Source: Chlorops oryzae (lineage: Eukaryota; Arthropoda; Insecta; Diptera; Chloropidae). From it: DNA of 64,000 nt. Location: the NCBI GenBank assembly GCA_020466095.1, contig CM035806.1:121584942-121648941 (forward strand). The letters run 5' to 3'. The notes beneath the pieces are model-generated. The model did not search any database. It had not been told where the DNA came from and saw only the letters and a list, made by a program, of their open reading frames with translations. The translations under genes were made by a program, and so were the position numbers. Each line of letters starts with the position of its first letter. Position 1 is the stretch's first letter. This document shows, piece after piece, positions 19,924-31,814 of this stretch.

Positions 19924-20842
19924 ATTTCCCTGGTTTATTTGGATTGAAAACTCCAAAATGAGGAAGAAACCAAGTCCTCGGAGAAACATGAGTACGATCA
20001 CAGGGCAATAATTTGTGTACGTACCTTTTTTTCACATAATCTCTGATGATAGACTGGCAGGTGGCGGCAAATTCATGGTTTCTTTTCATTTTCCTCTCGA
20101 TTCCAAGGAGTCTATTGAGGGCCATGTTGTAACTATCCGGCAGGACCACATCATAAGCACACCATAGCAGTCTGGATTGATACCTTCCCTCCACTTTCCT
20201 TGTAGTTGTCTCTAGAATTTCTTTGGCTCTTAAATCGTCAACTGATTCAAGGTCTGGAAACGCCTTGACACCAAAATTTTCAACTTCGAAATATTCAGCC
20301 ACCAAGTCACATAATTTCTGCTCTGGCTGAGCAGCAAATAGGCAGGTTTGACTAAGATGACCAGCTCCATTCACTTTTCCGAATACCACCCATCCCAGAG
20401 GCGTATGAGCAGCATACGGACCATCATCTTCAAGAGGAACAACTTCGTCTGGTAAACCAAGGTGACAGTGATTCAATTCAATAAGTATTCTTGGTACGAT
20501 GTTTTCATAAGAACTAACTGGAACGCCATAATCCATGTTTGGATTCGCGTTGAAGCTTTGAACAGGCAGCTTCAAATTCGGAACTCCATAAACGTTTCGT
20601 AAGGCGTACTTGCGTTTTTTACTAGCACCGCTCACTTGCAGGTCGACAACAACAGCAGTTTCTTCCGCAGACTTTCCTCCATACCAGCTCAGGTTTAAAT
20701 TGCTCTTGTGGCCTCGAAGTTTGAGTTGTCGTACTAGCGCACTATCCATCATGGTGACCGATGAGCCCTCGTCTAACAACGCATAAGTTTGAACAGCACA
20801 ATTTTCGCTATACAGCTTCACAGGGACGACTCTAAATAACAA
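19924..20842 (-). pseudogene. BEL/Pao retrotransposon fragment: protease and start of reverse transcriptase
   Basis: The minus-strand frame encodes a protease-like ALLDEGSSVT motif near its N-terminus, then TPLGWVVFGKV, LLWCAYDVVLPDSYNMALNR and WFLPHFGVFNPNKPGK, in BEL/Pao order. The last block is where the polymerase domain should start, but the frame is cut there by the Tc1/mariner end. The 5' side stops at a poly-T/A run near 20846-20857; there is no ATG start. A truncated remnant with no LTR found. Confidence 0.85.
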
Positions 20843-20929
20843 TTCTTTTTTTTTTTGGGCTTTAGGTTAATTGGCTTCGGGTCACATATGTTCCACATAT
20901 AGCCATATATACATCTGCTAGTTTTTTGA

Positions 20930-21190
20930 CCTGCGTCAATATCAAATCTGTTTGTTTGTAATTCGTGCAGCTGCTTGCGTACTACCCCTCCCCACCGCCT
21001 TCTGACGGGATACTGGTTCCAGGTTAGTTTGGCCGCCGTCAATGCAATCTCCAACAAAGATTACCCTGCTGAGTCGATATCAAATCTGTTTGATTATAAG
21101 TCATGTAGCTGCTTGCCTGCGACACCACCCCACTGCCGTCTGACAGGATGTAGGTTCCAGGTATGCTTGACCGCCGTCAATGCAATACGA
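20930..21190. repeat. Tandem pair of about 130-bp units
   Basis: Two copies share ATATCAAATCTGTTTG, AGCTGCTTGC, TTCCAGGT and GCCGTCAATGCAAT in the same order. They lie between the BEL/Pao fragment and the LINE 3' end; owner unknown. Confidence 0.75.
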
Positions 21191-21345
21191 ATGATGACTT
21201 TCTCTATCTCCGCAATTGGACTTAAATATCAGTTTTAATCCGCAGCTACGTCGCGTTTTACAACTAAACGAATGTCGGCCGCAGAAAGAGCGTTTTACTT
21301 ACTAATGACAGAAAACAAAATCAAAGATTAATTATGTCAACAAAA

Positions 21346-21958
21346 TTAAAAAGTGAAATTAGCTTCATCCATAAATCTGGCAGGTTCTGCCCAATCATCA
21401 AGGTTTTTCCCCGTTAACAAGTCATAACGGTTATTGTATTTGTAAAATATTTTATATTTCTTCCTTAATTCCGAATATGCTGGACATTCAAATATTTGAT
21501 GACCATACGTATCAATTTCATCACATGTTGAGCAGGCATTAGTCTCTCTGGCATGCTGCCTGCTTAGCTAATAGATCTGCTTTTTCATTAAAATTGATGC
21601 CAATGTGACTAGGGGTCCAAATGACTATTACACTCGTAAACCTAGCCTCTGACGCCGTATTGTGAATATTCGCAATGCAGAAATTGGTTGTGGATTGTTT
21701 GCTAAGTAATTGGCAAGCAATTAAGCTATCAGTGGAAATGGCAATTTTGTTGAAACAATTCTCTTTTGCAATTTGAGTGGCTTGAAAAATTGCGTATGCT
21801 TCTCCCATGGACGAACAGATTCTGTCAGAAATCTTGAATTTGTATTGTCTATCAGTTTCAATATGTAATACAGCACAGCCAGAGGTAGTCTCACCGATGG
21901 AGGCATCAGTGGCAAAGCATTTGTATCCTTCACTCAGATACTTCTGCAGCATTTCCAC
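21346..21958 (-). pseudogene. LINE RNase H and C-terminal zinc knuckle, one frameshift
   Basis: FATDASIGETTSGCAVLHIE, ISTDSLIACQLL and VIWTPSHIGINFNEKADLLA give the RNase H D-E-D-H/D pattern. After AACQRD the frame stops, but one frame over it continues as ACSTCDEIDTYGHQIFECP (C-x2-C-x7-H-x4-C) to TAA at 21346. RNase H removes RNA from the cDNA hybrid in this LINE group. Confidence 0.85.
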
Positions 21959-21961
21959 ATA

Positions 21962-22804
21962 TTAAGCTTTGATCCTTTCACGAGACAAGTTGTTTCTTGA
22001 CTCGCCAAGAGGATTGGTACTGATCTGAATTGCAGGATTTCTCGAGAAATTTATATCAGGGTTAATTTTATCAAATATATTTTGAAATACAGAATAGAGG
22101 TGAGCATAGCTTGAATTGACATTCTGATTTTCAGTTATTGATCTGAAGAGCGGTTGGTTGAATAATTTTATTTTAATGATTTCTCTTGCCGTTAGCAGTT
22201 GTGATCTCTCCAAAGGAGGGAGCTCATTTGCTAAGGCATAAAGTAGAAAGCTGTGTGTTCTAGGAGGAAGGCCGAGCCATCTCCTAAGGAATGAATTTTG
22301 AAGAAACGAAATTTTCTGGTTGGCGGGTTTCACCCTGCGCATCGACGCCGAAGACCGACAGTACTCAATTTTTGATCTGACGAGTGATTTGTACAGATTT
22401 AAGGAAACTGATGGGTGAAGCCCCGCTGAAATGGAGGTTAGACAATTGAATAAATGCGAATTAGAAACAGAATTATTGACTATCATTTCATAATGCTCTT
22501 TGACAGACAGTGACGAACTAATTATACGTCCCAAGAATTTGAGCGAAGATACCTGTGGAATGAGTTGGTCATTGAACGTTAAGACATCGGGAAAATTCCT
22601 ACATCTAAACGTCTTCAGAATTTTGGTTTTTTCAATATTGAAAGAAAGATTGAGGCTTTGACACTTATCCCAGAACTGAGAGATTTTATCCTGCATAGCG
22701 CGAGCAGACTCAAAAAATGAGTGTCGCGCAGTCAAGATGATAAAATCATCAGCGAATTGATAAATATACGTGCTCGTATCAGTCAGCTCATGCAAGGAAG
22801 TGGT
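21962..22804 (-). pseudogene. LINE reverse transcriptase, C-terminal half
   Basis: Begins at the boundary of the inserted palindrome with LHELTDTSTYIYQFADDFII, carrying the FADD catalytic motif, then LNLSFNIEKTKIL, LKFLGRIIS and a thumb-like region to about 21962. The N-terminal half lies beyond the insert from 23836. Confidence 0.88.
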
Positions 22805-22808
22805 ATAT

Positions 22809-23831
22809 GGGGCATTTCACGTCAAGTGTACCCGCTCAAAAAACTTCATAACTTGGATTTTGATGAAACTTGGTGGAAATGTTGCTCTATAAAAGTACAT
22901 GAATTGTGCAAAAGGAGGAGGGGAAATATTGACCGGGTGCCTAGATACAGGGTGTTAAACTTTCGGTCCTTTTTGTATTCCAAAAATTCTACGTCTCGCA
23001 AATTGGGCAAATTAAAAAAAATGTGATAAAGGATTTTTTATAGATTTTTTTCTGCTCTTTCGAAAAAAATATTACAATCCGCAGAATTTATTATTGATGC
23101 ACAAAAAAACGGTTTTTTATTTTATAAAGCAATTTTTTCGCCCAATGCGACCTTTTTGATATTTTTAAAATAATTTTAAACGAAAGCTGAGCTTTTTTTC
23201 TATAAAATGACATCTTGAACAAGATGGGATCTCCAAAACTAACGACTAAATAGAGGTGGAGAACCCAGCGCGACCCACGCGCCAAGCACGCAGAACCCGT
23301 TATTCAGCTTTATTAACTTGAGAAGTTCAGTAGCCAGAGCTGAATAGCGGCTTCTGCGTGCTTGGCGCGTGGGTCGCGCTGGGTTCTCCACCTCTATTTA
23401 GTCGTTAGTTTTGGAGATCCCATCTTGTTCAAGATGTCATTTTATAGAAAAAAAGCTCAGCTTTTGTTTAAAATTATTTAAAAAAATATCAAAAATGTCG
23501 CATTGGGCGAAAAATTGCTTATAAAAATAAAAACCGTGTTTTTGTGCATCAATAATAAATTCTGCGAATTGTAATATTTTTTTCGGAAAGAGCAGACAAA
23601 AATCTATAAAAATCCTTTATCACATTTTTTTAATTTGCCAATTTGCGAGACGTAGAATTTTTTGAATACAAAAAGGACCGAAGTTTAACACCCTGTATCT
23701 AGGCACCCGTCAATATTTCCCCTCCTCCTTTGCACAATTCATGTACTTTCATAGAGCAACATTTCCACCAAGTTTTATCAAAATCCAAGTTATAAGTTTT
23801 TTGAGCGGGTACACTTGACGTGAAATGCCCC
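22809..23831. mobile_element. Palindromic foldback element, 1.02 kb, inside the LINE RT
   Basis: Ends GGGGCATTTCACGTCAAGTG and inverted equivalent; the two arms of about 500 bp mirror each other around 23313-23338. Flanked by ATAT at 22805-22808 and 23832-23835. Removing it rejoins LFNIY to the following TTSLHEL in frame. No coding capacity recognised. Confidence 0.88.
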
Positions 23832-23835
23832 ATAT

Positions 23836-24197
23836 ATGTTAAAAAGAATTGGCGAAAGGCAACTGCCCTGCGGCAGGCCATCAAACACTTCGACTGAGGC
23901 ATCACCCAACCTAAGTCTACGAACCGAGAGAAAGTTTATTATCCATTCCGTATATTGTGGATGAAGATTTATGTTATATAGCACTTTTCTAAGTGACCTG
24001 AGGTTAACGCAGTTGTAAGCATTATTTATGTCAACAGCAAAAATCATTACTTTCAGATTTTTGGACTTTAGTACATTGATATCATGCAAGAGCTTATTGA
24101 TACACATAGTAGAAGATCTGTTTCTGCGATATGCAAAGCAATTGTTGGGGAGAATATTATTTTCCTCCTCAACAAACATATCTACCCTGTTCTTCAC
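23836..24197 (-). pseudogene. LINE reverse transcriptase, N-terminal half
   Basis: FAYRRNRSSTMCINKLLHDI, AVDINNAYNCVNL (first catalytic Asp), and GLPQGSCLSPILFNIY at the insertion point. Family-typical fingers/palm order. The residues after FNIY in the open frame belong to the inserted element. Confidence 0.87.
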
Positions 24198-25653
24198 AAG
24201 AAGTTAATTACCTTAACATACGTGGAAATAAGGGAATTGGTCTGTAGTTGGAAAATACATGTTAAGTCTTTATCCTTTTTGGAGATCGGAACAATGTTAA
24301 TGTTTCTCCATTCTTCCATAACGTGTTTATTCAGAAATGATTCATTAATAGCGCTTAAAAGATTTTGGGAGCCGCCACTGACAGTGCCTTTATCATATAG
24401 TATGTTACCTTGTCAAATCCACCAGCAACCCTGTTGGATTTACTACTTATACACTGAACAAGCTAATCATGTTTAAAGGCGAGCTCGTCGGAAGCAACGC
24501 TTACCGAATTGCATTCCAGCGACTGCCCTGAACTAGGAACTTGACTATTTAGAAGATTCAAGTACCTCTCATTGTCATCGGATGACCAGGTGCCATGGAT
24601 TTTTTGAAATCACCTCTGACAGCTTTTAACAAAGATCCATGCATCTTTCGTGTTAGGAAACCGGTTAAGTTCAGCAATTTTGTCACTGTATGCTTTCTTT
24701 TTGGCTAATTTGACCTTTCTTTTGAAAAGATTACGAAGTTTGGCATATTTAATGACATTAATCAGAGGAAGATCACGACAGGCTTTTTTGAAAGCTTTAC
24801 AAAGATCATCCAACAGAGTTGCTAGTTGATCATCCCACCACATTTTCGGCTTGAATCCTTTTTTCAGAACTATATGGCAATCCTGAATTGTTTTGCCAAT
24901 TTTATTTGTTATGTCTTCAAAGTTGGGTTCAACAGACAGCGCATTAAGAGATTTGACGAGCTTCTTTTTACATAGAAATAGTGATGTTTCGCATGCTACA
25001 TTATCAGTAGTAATTAGAATAGGAAAATGATGACTGCCGCAAGGCTTAACCTGTAATACCTCCCATTTAACGCCTAAGGAAGTGTTCGTAAAAGACAGAT
25101 CTAAGACTGTACCATCCTGTGATACAACATCTTTCTTGAAGTAACTGACCCATCATTCAGGCACCATAAATTAGAGTTACTGATAGCATTTAGTAAATGT
25201 TTACCTCTTGGGAGGTCGACTTTATCTCCCATGTCTTGTTTCGGGCATTAAAGTCACCTAGGAGTAATACGTTCTTACTGTTTTCCAAGAAGCTTAGCAA
25301 ATCTCCAATCGCACTGTCGAACTCATCTATTTTCATGCTTGGTTGAAAATATACCCCACATATGGTAAGGTTTGGAGAAAGATTGGTCGTTTTGGCTATA
25401 ATAATATCATTATTTGAAAAGAAGTTGATTCTTTCAAATTTAATGGTTTTGTGAAAGAAGATGGCAACACCTCCGAAGCCATCTGGTCTTTCTTTTTCAA
25501 TAAATCTATAGTTACATAAGTTTCTGTGTTTATCATCTCCTAAGGAGAATACTTCGCTTAAAACGCATATTCTATCTTATTACTATTTAGGAATAAGTCG
25601 ATTGTATCGATGTTTTTCTTTAATGATTGACAATTGAATTGTAAAATCTTCAT
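24198..25653 (-). pseudogene. LINE ORF2 N-terminal part: AP endonuclease and linker, frameshifted
   Basis: ORF2 starts MKILQFNCQSLKKN at 25653 and stops after about 31 codons; further fragments in other frames give GGVAIFFHKTIKFE and LLLGDFNA, the APE endonuclease signature. 24843-24610 encodes a basic linker (RNLFKRKVKLAKKKAYSDKI). Multiple frameshifts make it non-functional. Confidence 0.8.
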
Positions 25654-25955
25654 TATGGATTAATATTCGAGCGCTGCTCGATCAAAAATAAATCACTTGA
25701 CGAAGCTGCTGCGTCAATTCTCGTCTTAATTCTTGCTAGCTCTCTATTTATAGCGGGATCATTTGTTTTAGTACAAATAAACTGTACCATACTTAAAAGA
25801 TCTTTAATTATCGACTCCAAGACATTAAACTGGCCGGAGACGTCCTGAATATATGACCCAGGACTAGACTCCTTGTGGGCAGAGTTATCCCGAATATTTG
25901 ACATGGGACTTGGATTCTTCCGGAAAAGGTTGTCCCGACTATTCGACATGGACAA
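25653..25955 (-). pseudogene. LINE ORF1 C-terminal remnant
   Basis: 100-codon frame with repeated SNIRDN/SNSRDN motifs followed by a helical region. Its end abuts the ORF2 start, the usual LINE layout. No gag zinc knuckle visible. Confidence 0.55.
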
Positions 25956-26330
25956 TGAATCTCTTGAGAAGGGTTATCTCGTGTATTTGACACGTGACCT
26001 GAAGTATAGTGGAAGGTCGTCTCAATTGACGGATTTTTTTTTTTAACGGGTTTTTATTATTGCATCTTCATATCATATGAACTAACAACAAGTTAATGAA
26101 TCTTAAAACTAAAACAAAAACAAAACTAAAAAAAAAAAATTAATATTTATTAATATTATATGACTTTCAGTCCACGCCAACGGCAGCCCATTCCGTATGA
26201 TGAAATCCATAGGATTTTTTCCAGGAGAATTTTTTTATTACAAAAAATTTTAAAGGATTAGTTATGAGACAGTGATGGCAAGTCACGCCTTTTAGCCTTG
26301 AGGAGCTGTTTGTTAGCAACAAATTTCTAG

Positions 26331-27270
26331 CTAGTGGGTTCGGATGTTGGACAATCGAGTGCAATATTTGCGGCTTAATGAAATAAGCTCGTTTTTAACC
26401 ATCGGGGTACAAAGGTCTTTATGTATGTTTTCGTTTTTTATAAACCATGGAGCACCAGTTATAGTCCGAAGAATTTCGGACTGTGAGCGTTGGATAATGT
26501 CTATTAAAGAGTTACTGGCTTTTCCCCAGAGCTGGAACCATAAGTCCATATAGGCTTTATTGTTGCGTTGTAAAGAAGCACTTTGTGTTCGAGCCGCAAT
26601 CGTGATTTACTGTTAAGAAACCAGTGCAGTTTTTGGGCGCTCAGCTTCATTTGGGTGCGTTTAGCCTCATTGGCTTGAACTGGGAACATGAGTGTTATTA
26701 AGCATAAATAGGGGCAAGTTCCGCGACGCAACGTGAAAGTAATGTGGGTGCATTACTTTCATTTACTTTTATTCTCCAGTTCGCAAGCCAGTCTTCAACG
26801 GTATGAAGATGATTATTAAGAACTCGAGAGGCGACCACAGGATCGCTGTGTGCAAACAAAATTGCTGTATCATCTGCAAATGTAGATGTGAAGATTCTGG
26901 GGATACAGGCAGGTCAGCCGTGTAAATCAGGTATAGCAGTGGCCCTAGGACACTACCTTGAGGTACACCTGCGGAAATGTCAAATTCATTTGTCGTGTGT
27001 GTTCCATATTTGATTTGAAACTTCCTTTCAGAGAGGTAGGATTGTAGGACTTTGTGAGTGTTTTCGGGAAGGGTATGTTTAATTTTAAACATTAAACCAG
27101 AGTGCCATACTTTATCAAAGGCTTGCGAGATATCCAGAAATATGGCGGAGCAGTATTCTTTTTTTCAAATGCGTTTCTGATTTCGGTGGTAACTCTGTTT
27201 ACCTGTTCAATGGTGCCATGGCTTTTATGAAAACCAAACTGGTGCTCGGGAATAGCTCCAGAGTTAACGG
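26331..27270 (-). pseudogene. Jockey-like reverse transcriptase remnant
   Basis: HGTIEQVNRVTTEIRNAFE, then FKIKHTLPENTHKVLQSYL, VPQGSVLGPLLYLIYTADLP, FADDTAILFAHSDP (reached by a frameshift), and WTYG / LWGKASNSLIDIIQRSQ / ILRTITGAPW toward the C-terminus. This order is typical of Jockey-clade RT. At least three frame breaks. Confidence 0.87.
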
Positions 27271-27279
27271 ATGAGTACG

Positions 27280-27600
27280 CTTCCTTTTTGGTTCTACCGC
27301 ATTTCTAGGATTTGGGTTAGCATTCTTTTGCAAAATCAGGGGAGGTGTGCTATTTAAGCCAACTTCTTTTTGAGTTAATTTTTTAACGACCATTTTTTGT
27401 CGAGCCACTTCGCTATATGACTTTTTGGTGACGATTTTGTTCGCTACTTCATTCGAATTTTGGGTATTGTCTTCGGGAGCAAGCATTGGAAAAGTGCAGA
27501 CGAATTAATCAAACGTATGGCTTCAAATAATTGCGTTTGTAGGCTTCGAATTTGTCCACGAAGATAGGCTAATTCATTTGGCGCTACAGGTACAGATGGC
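27280..27600 (-). pseudogene. Jockey-like ORF1, distal part
   Basis: LPPSVPVAPNELAYLRGQIR, then after a frameshift EDNTQNSNEVANKIV and SYSEVARQKMVVKKL. It runs without a boundary into RT sequence near 27270-27290, indicating an internal deletion that removed the gag knuckles and endonuclease. Confidence 0.7.
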
Positions 27601-29934
27601 GGTAAATTAAGCTAATTTAAGCTAGCCACCCATTTTGGCACACCATAGCACACCATAGAATTGCTTACTTAGGTAATTAGTGCTTACTTAAAGCTATAAG
27701 GATAGCTGTGGAAAAAAATTGGTTCTCGTAAGTTTTGAAAGTTATGCGGTTGGGTGCCAGCTTAAGTGTTAAGCTGGCCGACCAGAGACACGCATTTTTT
27801 TCCCATCTAAAACTGCCTTCTTTCGATTGGTGTTCCCTTAAAACATATATAACTAATTCAAAAGTTACAAAATTATTATCTAATCCCTTGAAAAAACAGA
27901 TGGTGGGCTCGCTTATTTTTTAAACTAGCCTGCCCTAACTTTTATAGGTAAGGCTAACTTAAGACTTAACTTGGCCCCCCATTTCTCTATAACAATAAAT
28001 AAATAAAAAAAATTTTGCGTATATTCTGCGGAAAGCAACGCGGAAGGTCATATAAAATTTTTAGAATTTAGTGCTAACTAGAAAAAAAGTTATATTGAGG
28101 TGTGCTGGTTCAAGACTTAAGCTAGCACGCTTAAGATTTCTGAATGCTTAAACGAAAAAATTTTCTTGTTTTTTTATTAATTGATCCTAGATATAAATGC
28201 TTGAGGTGGTTAAAATGTGAAGCATTGATTTAATTTGAAAAAATCATACTTTGGGCGTGGCACGTTATAGTTTAAGCTAGCAGTACCCCCTAACATGATT
28301 TTCGATAAAAGAAACTATTGCCCTAGTACCAAGTACCTTAAAAAAGTACTCAATAGTTTCTACAGCACCGTTATATTACTCTTTCGACTGTTATACTCAG
28401 CTGTTATAATCGATACTATAGATAGTCAGTGCTGCCACCCTAGGGTATTTTCCCCTAAATTTGGGGGAATTTGTCCTTCTACGGGGATTTTTTAGTGTGC
28501 ACTTTTTGTTTTGGTAATTTTTATGGCGGATTTCCATGAAGGAGGCAAAACTAAAAACACGGACTTTTGTCTCTGAAAACTGTTTTTCAAAACAAAACAC
28601 CTTCCCATCCTGAGTGGGAAATTAAAAACATTTATGTTTTGTTCAGAAAAACAGTTTTTGTCCCTGTTTTTTGTTTTGTCTCTTTAGTGGAAATCTGCCA
28701 TTAGGGCAAACAAATTTTTTTGATTCTTTAAATAGTGTTGGTGTTTCCTCTAAAAAAAAAGACAGCACAAGCTCACCTCTTTATTATAGTGGACAATCTA
28801 TGCGCAGGTACGAATTTTCATTCCACAGAGCGCACTTATTTCTGGGAAACTCAATAAGGGTCCTCATTGAACGTCCCTAAAGCTGGAAGAGCAAAGTCAG
28901 CAGAATCCAAAAAAAATATGTGGAACATTAAAGGCTAATTAAATGCCCTAATCCGAAATATTCGGCTCCAGCCATTTTCCGGAAAATCCATGTTCTGCCA
29001 GCTTAACGTTAAGATTGCAGAGCATGTTCGAAAAAATGGTTTGCACAACAATTACAGCAATAAATTAGCACAGGAATTAACGGCTCATTTAAGGCTCTAG
29101 GAAAATATCAATCGCAAAAAGATCGCAGCATTTCTTCAATATAACAATTCGACTTGACGCCGCGCGCGGGCAGCGCGTGAGCAGAGCATCGTAAGAAACC
29201 TGTTTCCGATAAAAATTTCAAACCATTTTTTTTAAGAATTATTTAAAGGCTCTTAAAGGCTACAAGAAACTCTAATTATGGGATTTACGTTGTCAGAATG
29301 AACTATGTTAGGGCTTCAAACATTCGAAACTTTATTTCGGCTGTATTGCTTTAGTTGAATGTCCATGTTCCATAAAATTTTTCCACCTCCCCTCACCCGT
29401 CTCGGTGATTTTTTCCCGCCATAGCCAAGTGTCATTTGTTGTATTGTATGGCTTCAAATTACTGCCGACTCAATGTCAGACACGTACACTATAAGCTACT
29501 TCGATCAAAGTTGGTTTGGTGTGTTCGCTCTTATAAAAACAGAGCTGCCAGAATTAGCAGCTATTGATGGGAGTTGACGGTCAAAAAATATTTAATGTAA
29601 ACAGTGAAACATTTCAATAGAAAAACATTTTGCTTATAAGCGAGGGATATCCGGATATTTATTTTTCGATAGTGGGCGATAGTTTTCTTAACAGTAGACC
29701 ACCATCAAAAGCTTGGAAATATCAAAACAAATTCATTGAAGTGAAATAAAGAAAGCAAAAAAAATTGCTTACTTTTAATATGAAAATAAAACATGATTAA
29801 CCGAAGAAAAATATTTTTGTTATGAAATTGGTGCTTTTTAAATATTCTTTAGCGCAATCTGATTTTTCCAAGCACGGTTGCGCCGAGCGCATTCGCGATT
29901 TCAGTTACATATACAAGCATGCATGTTTTTGTTT

Positions 29935-30530
29935 CCCAGCAGGAAAAGGCCCCCTGACAAAACCAGTGATGTCACGGTGACTTTGGAGCCGTCATGCATG
30001 CTAATTCGTAGGACACTTTGTATGAAATTTGTACACAAACTGACAGGGACTTCCCGAGTGACTTTGTCTTCGTGGGGTTAAAAAAGTCACTAGTGACGCC
30101 CAGCAGGACATTGTCTTGCTGGAGGATGCGATGGCGAAAAAAGCATTTGAGAGCAGCACATCCTCTTTCTAAATGCCACTTCATAGAAACCGGTTTGAAA
30201 ACTCTCTTCTTTGTCTTCTTCTTGAATATTTCGAAAATTTTGAAAAATCTATATACAAAAATTTTTGTTTTCCTCCGCCAGGGATCGAACCAGCGGTCTT
30301 CGGATTGTAAGTCGAGCACTTATTCACTACGCCATCCATGCTTAGGCTCAACTGACGCTAAAACCTTATTTAAATTTCAGTAGCCAATGAGATTCAATAA
30401 CATGAACAGCTTCCCTCCACGATGGCATGTCCCCCAATATGTCATACATAACAATGTCATCTGTATGACCCAGTGACATCACTAATGTTTTTTTCCTGCT
30501 GGATACATTTGCCTGCTGGGATTCTTACGA
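29935..30530. mobile_element. TIR element CCCAGCAGG...CCTGCTGGG
   Basis: Ends CCCAGCAGGAAAA and the inverted CCTGCTGGG, with a second internal inverted pair around GTGATGTCAC. Contains a tRNA-like segment. No target duplication found. Confidence 0.65.
30276..30342 (-). repeat. tRNA-derived segment
   Basis: Minus strand reads GATGGCGTAGTGAATAAG (A-box-like), a seven-base loop CTTACAA, and GGTTCGATCCC (B box), with the order and spacing of a tRNA. Stems are weakened, so not a confident functional tRNA. Confidence 0.65.
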
Positions 30531-30831
30531 TGCTCTGCTTACGCGCTGCGTTCTGAGAAAAAAGTTCGATTTTGTTATTCGGAACAGTTTTTTTTTACGA
30601 TGCTCTGCTCACGCGCTGCGTGCGCGGTGTTAGGTTGAAAACACACCATGTAGGACTGTAGGTCTAACTCTTCTTCTTCCTAAACCCTGCAATGTGTTAA
30701 AGCTACCCTGCTTCAACATAGGCATATAGCATGAGGAAAAGAGAAGCATGCAATGGCAGCGAAATCTTTAGCTCTGCTGTGGTAAAATGCACTGCCACTT
30801 TTATTTTTAATTTTGGGAGATTTTCGAGTAC

Positions 30832-31814
30832 CCCAGCCGGATTTTATCGCATGCATGACAAAATCATCGATGCAGAAGTATTGAAGAATTCATTTGTAAA
30901 GAGACCAATTGGTGCTGTTTCGAATGATTTTCCAGTGAAAATTTCATGGAAGCAAGAGCTCGTTACAAGAGATTGTTCTTCAAACGAAATTTTCATTTGA
31001 AAAAGGGTTGATTACTCCTTCTTTCAATAAAGATCTTATGCAGTTTTCATAAAAACAGTGTTTTGCATATTTTCAAGATGTCTGCTATGATGAACACATT
31101 TTTTCGGTTATGTGATTGGTTTCCCTTTCGCGGGAAAGGTAATTCAGTATCGAAATTGAAGTGATTTATTCCCCTTTTTCCTAGATTGAGAGGGAAATTG
31201 AATTACTGTAATAGATAATTCTTCCACAATCTAGAGAAAGGGAAATCACATCAGTTGGGGAATTTAATTCCCCGGGAAAGGGAAAATAATCACATACCCG
31301 TTTGAGCAAGTTTAATTCACTTCTGCTTTTCATTGAAGTGCATTTAAAACTAAAAAAATGTGATAGAACCAGTAAAGTTTTATGTTATTGTTGATCAATA
31401 CTATGAGCTACCGTTATATTATAACATAGTCAATGAAGTGCTATCAAAAGAAATGGAAATACAAAATTTAAAAATAAAAAATATTTCTGTTTCTTTCCGT
31501 CCCAGATCCCAGTAGCGTTTACTTATTTTAAATGAAATTTTCATTCGTATTAGCATTATATACTCTATTTTCAAATGATATAATCATGCACGTTGGATCC
31601 ATTTCAGCCAGCCAGCATGTACTCTTTTCTCAAATGAAGCTTTCATGCGATTTAGGTCCATAAACTCCTTTACCACATGAATTTTGAAGTACTGAAAATA
31701 GCGGCCATCTCCTAACAAATTTCATTACAAATAAGGGTTAGTAATGCGAGTAGTCGCAGTATGAATTTTCACCACTTCGGAAGTACTGCAGAAGTAGTGA
31801 AATTTCCGGCTGGG
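30832..31814. mobile_element. CCCAGCCGG-ended element inside family A copy 1
   Basis: Ends CCCAGCCGGA / TTTCCGGCTGGG. The same family A position at about 54190 reads straight through, giving an empty site. Holds a smaller TIR element. Confidence 0.8.
31111..31303. mobile_element. Small TIR element with CCCTTTC motifs
   Basis: Left ATGTGATTGGTTTCCCTTTC and right inverted equivalent CCCGGGAAAGGGAAAAT-ATCACAT, with further AAAGGGAAAT-like motifs inside. Confidence 0.6.

Larger units (their letters stand above)
21346..25990 (-). mobile_element. I/LOA-like non-LTR retrotransposon, interrupted
   Basis: Minus-strand order: ORF1 tail (25955-25653), AP endonuclease, reverse transcriptase, RNase H, then a CCHC-like knuckle ending at 21346. 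Several frameshifts. The RT is cut by a 1-kb palindromic element. Confidence 0.85.
29150..30629. mobile_element. Centre of the foldback: element with GC-rich inverted ends
   Basis: CAGCGCGTGAGCAGAGCATC at 29171 recurs inverted at about 30597 and, with one change, at about 30537. Between them lies a second TIR element (29935-30530). Confidence 0.6.
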
